Source: Marthasterias glacialis | Taxonomy: Eukaryota > Echinodermata > Asteroidea > Forcipulatida > Asteriidae | Length of the DNA: 64,000 bases | Assembly: GCA_911728455.2 (NCBI GenBank) | Contig: OU452233.1 | Coordinates: 12,272,167 to 12,336,166, forward strand | Direction of reading: 5' to 3' | Shown here: positions 43,451 through 54,762 of the stretch, piece after piece | Position numbering within the stretch: position 1 is the first letter of the stretch | Layout of the letters: each line of letters begins with the position of its first letter | Program-made: the position numbers and the translations under genes | Notes under the pieces: model-generated | Told to the model about the DNA's origin: nothing | The model's database searches: none | Seen by the model: only the letters and a program-made list of their open reading frames with translations

Positions 43451-43483
43451 AGTGTTTGTCAGGTGACAAACACTAAATTCTAG
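43451..43483. repeat. Helitron-like 3' end
   Basis: A hairpin AGTGTTTGTC...GACAAACACT is followed by AAATTCTAG and then T. It matches the ends at 41312 and 42775. Confidence 0.55.
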
Positions 43484-43489
43484 TTACAA

Positions 43490-45265
43490 CTGTTTTTACT
43501 TATTTTACTTTAGTATCCTTTCCCAGTTTCTGGCTGGCTCTTCTGCAGTTTGGTAATATTATAGGCCTAAATAATGAAAAATCACCAAATCCATTTGAGA
43601 TAAACTTAATTTTTTTCAAACATTGGCAGCTGTACAGCGTGCCAGCGCAACAGCAACTATCAATGGCTCCGACGATGTTTGAACATGTCACTGTCAGTAT
43701 GAGCCCCGAGATTTGTTTTTAGAAAATTCCATCAAAAGAAGTAATCGCATTGCGATTCTAATGCACTCCAGACTCTCATGCAATAACCAACCAATCATCG
43801 AGGGGAACATTTGGGGAAAAACCCAAGTCTCAATTTGAAAGTTTATCTCACGTTTTGGGGGTACATGGCCCTAGGGCCAAGGAGCGGAGACAGTCCAGAG
43901 TATTGGCACTATTAATGGGGCTATTTATGGCATGCCATACAATCCTACATAAAAACAGCATGACATTATCTATCTTTCTACCCAAGGTCGAAGAAAATGA
44001 AACTTAATCTACGAACAATATGAAACTTTCGTTTGGAATTTTTGCATTAATATAGTGATACCGACATTGACACTTTTGTTTTCTAAGTTACAAACTTGTG
44101 GGTGTCACTATCGCGACGACAGGAAAGTTTATTATATTATCAACATGTTGAAGTCTGATGATGATAGCAGTTAGCACAAAGTGTGGATTTCTGAATAAAA
44201 TACTGGTCCATAAGGTTTATTGCTGATCGCGCTACGACGAAATAGCGCAAAGCATGATTGATGGGAAGACAAAAGGGGGCAGTGGCAACTGTGCAGCAAG
44301 AAACATGATCCCTTTCCTATCCCATCATGCCTCACTGCGCAGGATGCAACCTGTTGAAATCAACCGATCGACAATAGACCTTATGGACTTCACTGGGAGG
44401 CAGTGGGACACTGTAAACGTGAATAAAAAAATGGTGACCGGAAATTGGTGTCGATCGGGAACGGGTGGCGACATGATAATATTAATAATAATGATATCAC
44501 TTTTTAAGTTATTTATGATCATATGTACAACTCTGTAGTGTAATGTAAGTGTACTTGTCTTTAACAACCAGTCACTGCCAGTGATACCTGCGGCTGCGCG
44601 ACGATTTGTTGTGCCATGTTTTCATGTTTAATATTCATGTTATTGTTAGTTTTATTACTTAGGCCTAAATATTATTATTTAAATTATACTTAATTATTAC
44701 CTTTACCTTGTTTTATGTTCCGGTTCTAAAAGTAAAACTGGAAGCAGGAACACCAACCACCACAAGCAACTTGAACAGTTAGGCCTACTTGCTTTGCCTA
44801 TACAATAAATAAAGACAAAAGGGGAAACCGTCTAAGTTGAATCTGATATGATGAACCTTGTCCACACACACACACTACTCTACGCGTACAACGTACACAC
44901 ATCAAACTTGTCTTCTATGAAAAGGCCTTTTCGAATCTCTGGACTTGGCTTATTAAGGATCCACCATAGGCTCCGTCAACCTATCGAAAAACAACGCACG
45001 ATTTCAAAACTCCTGACAAGCTGAAGTCAGCCGCACCTTCGTTTCGAAAATGTGATTCTTCTAGCTGCTCTCCCCCAGCCTTTCCGTTCCATACACGGCA
45101 CACACACACCAAACTCAGTTGCAATGGGCGCGGCTCATACTAGATTGATTGCAGCTTGTTTACATGACTGTGTACACATGTGACAAATCTAAAGATTCTA
45201 TTAAAGAGAGAACGATGTAGGGACCGGGAACCAGTCTAGCCACGGGCTTCCGCTATATCAGTCTC
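43490..45265. other. No gene recognised
   Basis: Mixed AT-rich sequence with a few TAATAA runs near 44470. The 94-codon plus frame at 44254 and the other frames have no family resemblance. Confidence 0.45.
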
Positions 45266-45269
45266 ATGG

Positions 45270-47287
45270 AATTCTATCTCTGCCATTTCAACTTCGCATG
45301 TATGGTGGTGATTGTGTGTCCCTAGCCGCTTGCGCCGTCAACGGCGCGTTGTCGCGTCGTGCTGTCGCATTGTCGCGTCGCCGTCGCATTGTCGCATTGT
45401 CGCATTGTCGCCCGGAAGCGATTTTTTTCCCGTACCACGCTCAATAAGGAGCTACAGCCAAACGTCCCGATTGGTCAGTTACAAAATGCATTATGCATGT
45501 TAGGTCGCAGGCTGTTACACACGAAAGTTGCGTGTGATCGGCGTAGTACAGACCCTCCTCGTGCTCTGTAATGTACATGTACATGTACATGTACATACTA
45601 TGTAGGGAATATTCAGCAGCAAGTTCAGCATGGTGTCTGTGTTCCAGATGCCGCAAGAATAACAAAGATCACTTCTATCTGAGATACGTGTTAAATGTAT
45701 GTGGGGTCCTTTTTCTACGGTATTTGAAGTTATACCTGCTGATGTGCATTAGTGGCCAACAGGGGAGTTTCTGGTCAGTGATGTGGGGACTTTGATGTGG
45801 TAGGCCTACTAGCCAAAGAATGTGTGTGTACTAAGAAATGGGATTGTGGAGAACCTTAAATGACAGGGTATTATGGGCCACCTGTTTTTTCGGTACTTCA
45901 CGGGTGTAGAACCATGGAGCTATAAGGTAGAACAAAGCTTGTATAAACGTTAGAGTTGATTACCTTTCCACTGTTTATGTTTCTCCTAAAACTTGTGGTG
46001 AACCATTCTTTGAACTGAATATTCTAATAACTGTACTTGTTCATAGCGCCCTCGCTTGTTGACACGGGTGCTGCATTTTGCATAGCATTTGCATAACCAT
46101 TTACATAACCATTTACATAATCATTTGCATAGAGGTGTTGCATTACATCTATTGCAACATCTCACAGACCCCATGTAGAGCAATCAGTGCACCCATGCAC
46201 ACTCTCACAGCATTCCTTTCTTGTCCTTCATATTGCTTGTATCGACACTGAGTTACTTTGGATTTCAATAAAAGTATTATCATTCAAGATTCAACATTTC
46301 CTCTTTTACAAGCCTTATATTTATTTGGGATTCATCCAACTACAACAGTGACATCTTCTCCCATAATTGGTGACCACAGACAGCTAAAATGGACAGCAAA
46401 ATTGTAGCTCCGGTCAGCCTGCTTGGTTAATTTAGCCTCTTGTGTAATCTTTGAGTGTGTTGTTAGTCACCCCTTGTAGTTAATGGCTTCAGACAGCAGC
46501 CTATAGCAGTGCAAAGGGGCATCATTAGCTTTTGGTTGTGCTCTCCCATTGGTAGTTTAATTGCCTGGTTTGAACGAGTTATTACTGCTATATGGACTAT
46601 TATGATCTCAATCTGCCACTTCCTTGGGTACTGTGTTTTGGTATTGGGTTAGCTTTTACTGTGATTTGTTTGTGCTTTATTTAATTTATCTTAAGCAGTG
46701 TTTCATTGACTTTCTTTGCTTTCTGTCACTTTTGATCAAATTTTATGTCTGTGTTTTTTTGTTTGTTTTGCTGTTAAAGAAACCTACAGTCGCGAGTCAC
46801 TGTCCCACTTCATGCATTTCCTTGCCTCTTGAACCTGTTCGATCTTTATTAGTTATAAACATGGTACGTACAAACACTTATGCTGTGCTTATGTACGCGT
46901 CCTGCACATAAAACGAACTCTTGTGACCTGACAAGCATTTAATACATTAGCACTACCGACCAATCGGGACGCCTCGCTGTGGCTCCCTATTCAGCGTGTG
47001 GTACGGACAAAAAACGCCGCCCGGAAGCAGTTTTAGTGTATTATTCAGCATTTGAAGTGCGCCCTCTTTTGTAAAGCACTGAAAAACAGTAAAACTGTAC
47101 AGTAAAACTGCTTCCAGGCGACAATACGACGGCGACGCGACAATGCGACGGCGACGCGACAATGCGACGGCACGACGTGACTATGCGACGGCACGACGCG
47201 ACAACGCGCCGTTGACGGCGCAAGCGGCTAGGGACACTACAATCACCACCATACATGCAACGTTGAAATGGCAGAGATAGAATTCCT
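45270..47287. mobile_element. ~2-kb element with long inverted ends and GTCGC repeats
   Basis: The left end 45270-45475 and right end 46958-47287 are inverted copies. They share GGAATTCTATCTCTGCCATT, ATGTATGGTGGTGATTGT, GTCCCTAGCCGCTTGCGCCG and CGTCCCGATTGGT or their complements. Each arm holds a variable run of GTCGCATTGTCGC-type repeats (45344-45413; 47115-47212). The right arm is longer because about 85 bp flanked by GGAAGCAGTTTTA-type inverted words is inserted. The 1.5-kb interior has no convincing gene. It fits a non-autonomous fold-back or TIR transposon. No target-site duplication was found. Confidence 0.7.
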
Positions 47288-47289
47288 TA

Positions 47290-48990
47290 GCTAGTCTTGC
47301 TTCCAAGACGCTCCTTTTGAATAGTAGTGTAACACTGAATGTTACTCGAGTATAGGGTGTTACAGGAGAGTGTGGGCCGAAACGTTGATAATGATCACAC
47401 AGTTATTTACGAGTAACTTTGGGCTCAAATAACAAAGTATGTTTTATTTGGCTAACGCAAAGTTAACTCAACTGGAAGTGTGGTGTCGTAGAAAGACGTG
47501 AGAAGATTAGAATGACCCACCCACCTAGCCCAACATGGGCATATATAAGTATATTTATTAAATTATAGTCACTGATTTGGATGGTCAGTTAAGTTGGGCG
47601 ATCCACAGTTATCCAAGAAACACATAAATCTTGAAAAACACTGACAAGGTTGGTCAGTTGGGGTGACACACTGTTATTTGGGAAACACAAATCTTGAATG
47701 TCCCACCCACAGACACTGGACGTAGGAGTTTATACAGGAGCCCTCTGAAACTGGATGGTGGTCCCACAGGATTACAGCCTATAGTAGTAATTATACAAAC
47801 TGGCGCGATGTTTGCGTGTGAAATGTTGCAGCTAATATAATGTGGGGTAAGGGTGCAGGAGGGCACTCAGGAGTCACCATTTTCTGGAATGGGTTTGGTA
47901 TGGCAACGATAGTTTAAAAAGGTACGCGATATTGTTGTGTCTTGTGAAATTTTGAGCGTGGGCCCGCAAAAGGTTTTGGTTTCAGGTCGGAGCAGCTCCT
48001 CCCGCTCTCCCCCGCCTCATATCCAACGCCAATGTTACGAAGCATGATTTGGGGTGTGAATGGCCGGATACATAATGTGCTTTGGCAATGATGCATACGT
48101 GCCAATATGACATGTAGGAAGGTATTTCGAAAAAGCTACCGGGTATACAATAATGCTGCTCAGGACTGCTACATGAGGTTTATATCGCTTGTAATTTGTA
48201 CCATTATTCAGTCAATCAGTGCAAAAAGCAATAACACATTTTTTAAACAAAATAATAACAAAAGGAAAAAAATGACTTTAAAAAAATGGCCGGGATGAAG
48301 AAAAGTACAATAATGTCAATTTTATATTTTTCTCCTTTTATCATTTTATAAAAAATAAAGTTAATGTAGTATTCTTAGAAAAATGGATGAGTTTGTCCCT
48401 CTTTTGGGCAGTATGTTTTAATACCATTACCTCAATTAGTATAACCATGGAGGAAGGGTATCATATTTTTGAAGTAGTGATATCGCTCTCTAAATAGCAC
48501 ATTATATACTGAACACGCTGACTGCATTTCATTATTTTTTAGGCGCACATTGGTTCTTTCATACCACATGAGTCATCCCGCCAGTCTACACAATAAATAA
48601 TAATTTTGACTGCATAATGTTCATACCAAATCGTCACGGCACGTACGTTCAAACGCGCACGAGACGTGACGCACGAGCGTGTGCAATACTAGATACGCGT
48701 GCGCTGAGGTTAACGTGTGCGCTGAGGTTACATCATGCGAATTAACTGATTTATGGGCGTCTTATTTCTGGTATAAGTGATTCCATAACGCACGGAAAAG
48801 GAATAAAGCAGCGGTATGCAAATAACCGTAACCCAGCCGTACAAGATTTCTAGTTTTGCTGGGCTTGTACACAAACATGGATGCACCCACGCGGCTTCAA
48901 CATACGAACAAAGCTTTAGCGCTCTAGTCACTGTAGCTCTATGGTTTGTACGCGTTTAATGATCAAAAGTGCGGTACCATAGATATAGAA
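47290..48990. other. No gene recognised
   Basis: A weak tandem duplication lies near 47580-47700 (GGTCAGTTAAGTTGG...ATCTTGAA and GGTCAGTTGGGGTGA...ATCTTGAA). A CpG-rich patch at 48635-48730 has CGCACGAGACGTGACGCAC. No coding gene was seen. Confidence 0.45.
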
Positions 48991-48996
48991 CATAAA

Positions 48997-50477
48997 GACT
49001 AGATCGGACGCGAGTACAATACGCAGGTTCTGACTGCGCGCCACCATAAGTCACGTGAAAAGGGCAAAACATTTAAGACGAACGCTTCTTCGGCGTGGAG
49101 TTTTGCATTTTGTAACGAGTTTTCGTCGTGCGCCGCGGCTGCTTGTCACAGCCGTCGGAGGAAGAAGAGTCATGAAGGAGGATCCGTAGCAAACTCACTT
49201 ATCACGTGTATAGTTGCTCACCAGTATCTACGCATCCGATCGTATGACTCTGGCAAGAAGGTCACAAGAGAACTACAAGGAAACAAAATCAGAACCCAGT
49301 ATTTCTAAACTAGTTTTGTTCAAGGGTCAGTAAGAAACCTGTTGAAAGTGGGATTAATTAATTAGACCTGTTACATAGTCGTACATAAACTACTTTTTTG
49401 AAGACTCGTACAGGAAAACACTCAACTGTGTACGGTCAATCCAACAGTTAGACTCACTCAGAAGAACAAAGACACCACGGGCGTAAGTCCTGGGAGGATG
49501 GGGGATATATACCCCCCACTTTTTGGAGAGGGGAGAATGTCCCATAGGATCACCCTAAGATTTTGCAAGTGGTGAACAAATGTGCATATTATTTCACTAA
49601 TTCATAAAAAGTAAGCAAGCAATGATGAAAATATCTTGTTTTAAAATATTACGCACTCTTTACCATACCCTAGCTTTGCCTATAGACAAACAATGGCGTG
49701 CATGTTTTCTGTTCACACTGGCAGTTCATACCAAAATTTCCGAGAACCATCTCCCACTTTTCAACACAGATTTATGCCACTAAAATACACACCAGTCGAG
49801 CACTTGAAAAAGAAAACATATTACCTGTTTTCCATTCTTGCTTTTCTTATTTTAACAGTCTCTGTGTTGTCCTCTTTCCGTTGTCCATTTTCGTTAGTTA
49901 TTGCCTGTTTTATGATTTTGTTGTGATATTGTTGCTGTTTGTTTGTAAATGTGTTTGTTTGTTGCTTGGTTAATTTTTACTACTAATTGAATATCGTATC
50001 TTTATAAATGTTGTGAATATATAAAAGAGTATGGAATAAATGAAGTTCTTGAACTGTTTTGAAAACAAGACTCTTAAATCTTGTTACTTACTGTCGTGAC
50101 TTTGGGTCTCTTACAGAGCACTGCATAGTAGACCGCTGCACCATTTTAGCCTCAGTTTGACACGGTTGTAAGCACTGCAAGTGCCTGGGTTTTAAAAGCT
50201 CATTCCAGTCTACTCAGCAACGGTTGGTCCATCTTTCGTTCTCTGCCCTTCTGCTATTTCCTTAACAGTTCCCCGGAGGACAGTCTTGGATAGGCCCTAT
50301 CATTTTTTAGGCTCATACCACAGAACTGGCTCAATAGTCTCTTTCTGTGATCTGACTAAAGAGACGTTTTTTCAGCGCGTTGCCTTTTTCACGTGACTTT
50401 TTACTGCGTCCATGATGAACCAAAACGTTTTGTGCACATGCAATGGTGCGCGTGCAGACGCGTCCGATCTAGTCTGA
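48997..50477. mobile_element. ~1.5-kb TIR element
   Basis: The ends share AGACTAGATCGGACGCG as an inverted repeat (48997 inward; 50477 inward). A further inner inverted match GTCACGTGAAAAGGGCAA lies near 49050 and 50390. The interior has a CpG-rich start and a 77-codon hydrophobic frame at 49693-49926 that is probably chance. No transposase was seen. Target-site duplication not resolved. Confidence 0.55.
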
Positions 50478-50788
50478 TCTAGTCCGATCACAGACTGTAA
50501 TGAAAAAGCTAAGTCAAAAAAGAAAAATCTATATCATAATAGACGACTTTCATTCAGTGAGCCAAAAACCAATAACCTTCTCCCGATCTATTTTCCAGAC
50601 CGGACGAATTTTCGTTGATCATGGGCTGGCATGGATAGATCGGTATATTCTAGTTCCTACCATGTTTTTTTTTCCGGAGCAAACTCCTTCGTTTTTAAGG
50701 AAGTGATCATCAGACGATACATAAACTTTATTAGACTTTGTATGAGCATGCAAAACAAGTCCCGTGCTTCCGTGTTTTCACTTACGAT

Positions 50789-51003
50789 GCGATGAAGGCT
50801 GGTTATTTATAGTTGGTTGCGCTATGGTGATAAACGCATAAAGGCTGGTTTATAGTTGGTCGCGCGATGATAATCGCTCGACGCTGTGATCGCTGGACGC
50901 TGAGCCTTATCATTGCAGTCTATAGTCGCTGAGGCGTCAGCGTGGACTATAAACTGCGCTGAACGTAATTTTACTGCTGCGCAACTATCGCGCGACCGTC
51001 CCC
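50789..51003. repeat. Small GGTCGCGCGAT inverted-repeat element with duplicated end
   Basis: GGCTGGTTTATAGTTGGTCG (near 50843) and a related word 50 bp upstream form a partial direct duplication. The right end ACTATCGCGCGACCG is an inverted partner of TTGGTCGCGCGAT. The interior is GC-rich with further inverted words (AGTCTATAGT and GGACTATAAACT). Confidence 0.55.
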
Positions 51004-51249
51004 TAAACATAGATATATTTTATTCTATATCTATGCCCCTAACCGGTTCGTGAGTGTGACGTCACGGCAGCATAAGCCACGTGCACTTCTTTCACAAGAT
51101 TGGCTCCAACAAAAATCAGTTTGTACACCAAATGCATTGCCCAAAATTTTCTTGAAAGAATTACACGAGAAATCGAAAATCATAAGTGCATGTTCACATA
51201 TGTTATTCAAGTGATCGACATCTTGCCACTGGCGCCGATTCGACAACAG

Positions 51250-52009
51250 AATAGACCGATTGCGCGACCTACGTCACGTGACCCCTGTTGGGTTAAAACA
51301 CACACGTAATCCTCCATACATTTATTTAATTCGATCGATGCTTTTTTTGCTCGAAATCTGTGAAACATATTCCAGAGTTTGTACCAAAGAACTTCAAGTG
51401 GCTGAATAAAGCCAGTCAGAACAGTTCCAGCAAGTTTTGAAAATTGTAAAAGTACCGTATAAATGTGCACGATGTGTACAGCGCACGACGGAACATTAGG
51501 CCAGACGACCGCGATCACCACACACTTTTCAACACAAACATTTCAAAGTTTTGAAGCTGAAATCCTCCAAAGAAATTGCTTTCCAAAACTGAGTGATTCC
51601 TTTGCCTATTTGAAATTCTGCAAGGCTAGGTATTAATACTCACTTTTCCAACGTTGTTTATCCTTTTTTACAGTGATTTAGGCCAACATTACAAACAAAA
51701 TAACAGATGGGTGGCTACATAATAGTCGTCCGACGCCGGTAGTGCATGGCTTAAAAAACTTCTTTTCAGAAGAATTCTGTTAAATTATGAAACAGAGATG
51801 TGATTTAAATTAATGCCACACCATACTACTTTAAATAAAGGGGCTGATTAACTAATTCATCGCTTAACGAAAGTATAATCGACTGTTTTCGAACTCACTC
51901 TGTGTCACGGCCTATCTCTTTACACATATTTTTCCGCCAGCTGTATGACGTCATACCCGATAGGGGGTCACGTGACCGCATGTAAACATTGTCGCGCAAT
52001 CGGTCTATT
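51250..52009. mobile_element. Full-length GCGCGAC-family TIR element, 760 bp
   Basis: The left end AATAGACCGATTGCGCGAC continues to CACGTGACCCC. The right end is its inverted copy, with GTCGCGCAATCGGTCTATT at 51991-52009 and GGGGGTCACGTGACC inside. The interior matches the copy in the DIRS fragment at 9014-9767 in reverse. There is no open frame of note, so it is non-autonomous. Further traces of the family are at 2265 and 32238. The superfamily is not identified, because no clear target-site duplication is seen. Confidence 0.8.
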
Positions 52010-52067
52010 GCACCAAGATTGTCAAAAACGCGAAATAAAGGTTTGGATTCCTTTTGATTACACGCTT

Positions 52068-52433
52068 TATAATTCCCCAATTACATAAAGGTATTACCTG
52101 CAATATAATTGGAATTATATAAGACAATGTAGGAGAGACTCACCTTGTAGATTGTCCCTTGTGTTGCAATCTGATCCACCCTTTGACTTTCCCTCATTAG
52201 CACAACAAAGTTTCTTTGAAAAGGGTGTAGTGAAGGTGCGTTCTCCCCAGGAATCTGTGTCTTCTTAAAGCTTGAGTAGGTAAAATATCTTCGGCATCCA
52301 ACTAGATCCGGTAGGGTGTGGGTAATCTGCAGAAAATCTGAAGAAAAAAGGGTGGGAGATTGAGTTTCTTCTACATTGTCTTATATAATCAAATATATTG
52401 CAGGTAATACCTTTATGTAATTGGGGAATTATA
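52068..52433. repeat. Inverted repeat with ~63-bp arms beside DIRS recombinase
   Basis: TATAATTCCCCAATTACATA and AAGGTATTACCTGCAATATA (52068-52110) are mirrored in reverse complement at 52371-52433. ATTATATAAGACAATGTAG lies in both arms. It sits directly at the 3' end of the minus-strand DIRS recombinase. DIRS elements carry inverted terminal and internal complementary repeats, so this is probably the element's 3' end structure. Confidence 0.75.
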
Positions 52434-53230
52434 TTTCGCCAATTCCGGAGAGACTCACCCTGTAGAATTTAAAGCTGTTGTGATGCCGATGACAAAACAG
52501 CATCTCCAAAGTTTGACGGAGAAAGTTGTCTGTGGTATAGAAGTTTGCAAACGTAGCAGTTGAAGACCAGTCAGCTGTTTTTAAAATGTCGGTAATTGAG
52601 ACTCCAGCACGAAATGCAGCCGAAGTGCTTGCACTCCTGGTAGAGTGGGCCTTGAAGCATGACGTGTCCACTCCTGCTTCAGACATAATGTCTTTCAACC
52701 ACCTTGAAATTGTAGAAGGAACTACAGGATGAAATGGTTTAGAATGTGAGAGGAAAAGCTGGGTCATTTTGGAATGACCAATACTTCTATGATATTTGGT
52801 TCTCTGAAGATACTCTTCTAATGTACGTACTGGACATAGATTTCTACTGCACTGAAACTTAGAAATCTCAATCTGATGGAAGGTTTTACTGACCGAGACA
52901 CATTTAGCAGGTTTTACCAATAAGAAGGTGTATTTTCCGTCTGCAGATCTAGTCATGTGATTGACATCAATGGCTGTTAGAGCAGCACGGCGACTTGCAG
53001 TAACTAGTGCCCAGAGCATAGCCAACTTAAGGGTAAGCTGCTTAATTGATAAGCGACGGTTGTCAGGAGGAGTTTTTATGTGTTTAAGTACCTTTCCAAC
53101 ATCCCAAGTCATGTAAAACTTTGGTCGTGGCGGACGAAGACTGAGGATACCTCTGAAGAATCGTTTTACCAAACGATGTTGACCGATGGGCAAATTATCA
53201 ATAAGTGAGTGAGTTGATGAGATAGCAGAA
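52430..53230 (-). pseudogene. DIRS-like tyrosine recombinase, C-terminal part
   Basis: The protein cuts and joins DNA to insert DIRS circles. The frame runs from SAISSTHSLIDN (just below 53230) to a stop at 52430. It has HRLVKRFFRGILSLRPPRP, KQLTLKLAMLWALVTASRRA with the first catalytic arginine, HSTRSAS (His-x-x-Arg) and ADWSSTATFANFY with the likely nucleophile tyrosine. The frame is open throughout. Its N-terminal half lies at 62812-63285, with the Ngaro-like element between. Removing 53231-62811 joins the frame without loss. The first few residues called in this frame above 53230 belong to the inserted element. Confidence 0.9.
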
Positions 53231-53290
53231 CTATTTGCACTGCTGTGGACGTTGAGGGCGACAATCAATTTTCATCATTCGCGATTCTGC
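53231..53290 (+). repeat. Ngaro terminal repeat A1
   Basis: The 5' terminal 60 bp starts CTATTTGCACTGCTGTGGAC and ends GCGATTCTGC. It is identical to A2 at 62528-62587. Confidence 0.95.
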
Positions 53291-53642
53291 AGGCCCCGCG
53301 GTCGGGCGTCCTTACAATCGGGTTGACCGTGATATGGCCAAATGTGGCATTTCATTAATGGCTGGAAATAATAATGGAGAATCCACAGGGCTGCAAGTTT
53401 CAGGCCAGAAAATCGTGGTTTGTTTTGTATCCTTACAAATTTAGGGGGAAGACCTCGGGTGGTGTTAAGGTATGTTGCTAAATTCAGGTGATATCGCGGT
53501 GCGCATTTTGTAATGGACCTAGCAGGTAAAGGTTGTGGTATTTTAAAATGCTTTATGTCATTCGGCAATCAAGGGGGATTTTCTTTCGGAAACGGGTAGT
53601 TCGGCAGCAGGCGAGCGATATTTTATGCTAACTTATCCTCAG

Positions 53643-53874
53643 TGTTGCAAATGGTGACGATTCTTCGTTGTCTTTGGGTCTTTTTAAGCTTGGTCGCACA
53701 TCTATAGCGCCGTTTTATATGCAGATCATCGCATACCTTCTTGGTTCCGCATTGCTGCGCTCGGGTGGGGTCCTTTGCCCTTACGAAGGTGATAATAGTT
53801 TCCCGTATCAGTGGATCATGCAAGGTGGTGACAGCGATCAAAGAATTATGGCAGACGTTTGTGAGATTATAGAG
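53643..53874 (+). CDS. Probable Ngaro gag exon 1
   Basis: An open frame ends ADVCEIIE just before donor GTTAGT (53875) in phase 0, matching the phase 0 start of the next exon. It begins after an acceptor-like CCTCAG at 53642, with no ATG near the start, so the start codon may lie in an earlier exon or downstream. The product of this part has no recognised domain. The reverse strand is also open here, which lowers certainty. Confidence 0.5.
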
Positions 53875-54366
53875 GTTAGTAATATGCTTTGCGTTAACAT
53901 TTTGAATTAAAGAGCAAATAGGCCCTACTTTTACTTCACAAGTTTATAGGTTGGGTTCCCGTTATAGAGGTGTTATATCAAGATTTGGGGACGAGGTATT
54001 TGGTACTTTATTTAGTTTTATGGCTATGAAATCAGTCCTGAGCACGATAGTCTTTCCGTTTCCTGATTAACTTGGTACAATGCAAATTTGTATTTGTAAA
54101 TTTTTGTTTTGGGGACGTGTCAGGGGGAATAATGGTCGTTTCGGGCAACCTATAGATGCTTTGAAATATCGGATAAGGCGGGGTTTTGAAATATCGTCAC
54201 GTTATTGCTACATGCATTATAATTGTCATTATATATTAAAGATATCGTTTTGTTTTCTTGATGGTTATAGGCCTAAAGCTTGGCTTAAGCCACAAGCACT
54301 GTTTCGTCTTTCTGGGCTATTCGTGCAAAATTGTTATGGAATCCGAAAATTATTTGTATTTTCCAG

Positions 54367-54762
54367 GAGAATGTGGAGGCGTATGGGGAAACAGAGGAGG
54401 TCGTCAGCCCTCTGTTCAGAGGTCTTTGTAAGGTCTTCAAGATCTCAAAGAAATGTTTCGGTGCCCTGATTGAAGATGGTTGGGACGACGTGGACCAAAT
54501 AAAGGACTTGAGCGATGACTGGCGAAGTCACTTTTTAGCACTGGCACCCAATGGCGGTCAGAAGAGAAATTTGGAAAAGATGTTGGACCGGGTGGAAGCA
54601 GGGCCTCTGGACCAGCGGGCGCCGAAAAGGAGACGGGTGGATGCGGCAGGAAAGCTAGAAAATAAGGATGCCCCGGGCGTGGCGGGTACTTCGGATTCAG
54701 ACCGCCGCAGCCCGCACTCCGGAGATATGGCACCAGCCCCGGCTGCGTCCACCTCTTCCCAG
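54367..54762 (+). CDS. Probable Ngaro gag exon 2
   Basis: The 132-codon exon starts at acceptor TATTTTCCAG with ENVEAYGETEEVV and ends STSSQ at donor GTAAAG, phase 0 at both ends. It contains a conserved-looking helix region (LFRGLCKVFKISKKCFGALI, DDVDQIKDLSDDW). A charged low-complexity region follows (APKRRRVDAAG) with a nuclear-localisation-like basic run. Family known: Ngaro Gag proteins are poorly conserved. The role as capsid-like protein is inferred from position and from the zinc knuckle in the next exon. Confidence 0.65.

Noticed and set aside
46200-46400. Solo LTR with primer-binding site (AATAAA, then ATTGGTGACC)
   Set aside because: Suggestive words only. No matching LTR start, no second LTR and no adjacent gag or pol.
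49693-49973. Hydrophobic plus-strand protein (two overlapping frames)
   Set aside because: Both frames are open by T-rich composition, and the region is inside a TIR element with no other coding signal.
53623-53841. Minus-strand 72-codon gene opposite Ngaro gag exon 1
   Set aside because: No domain, and the plus strand has splice sites with matching phase. Treated as a shadow.
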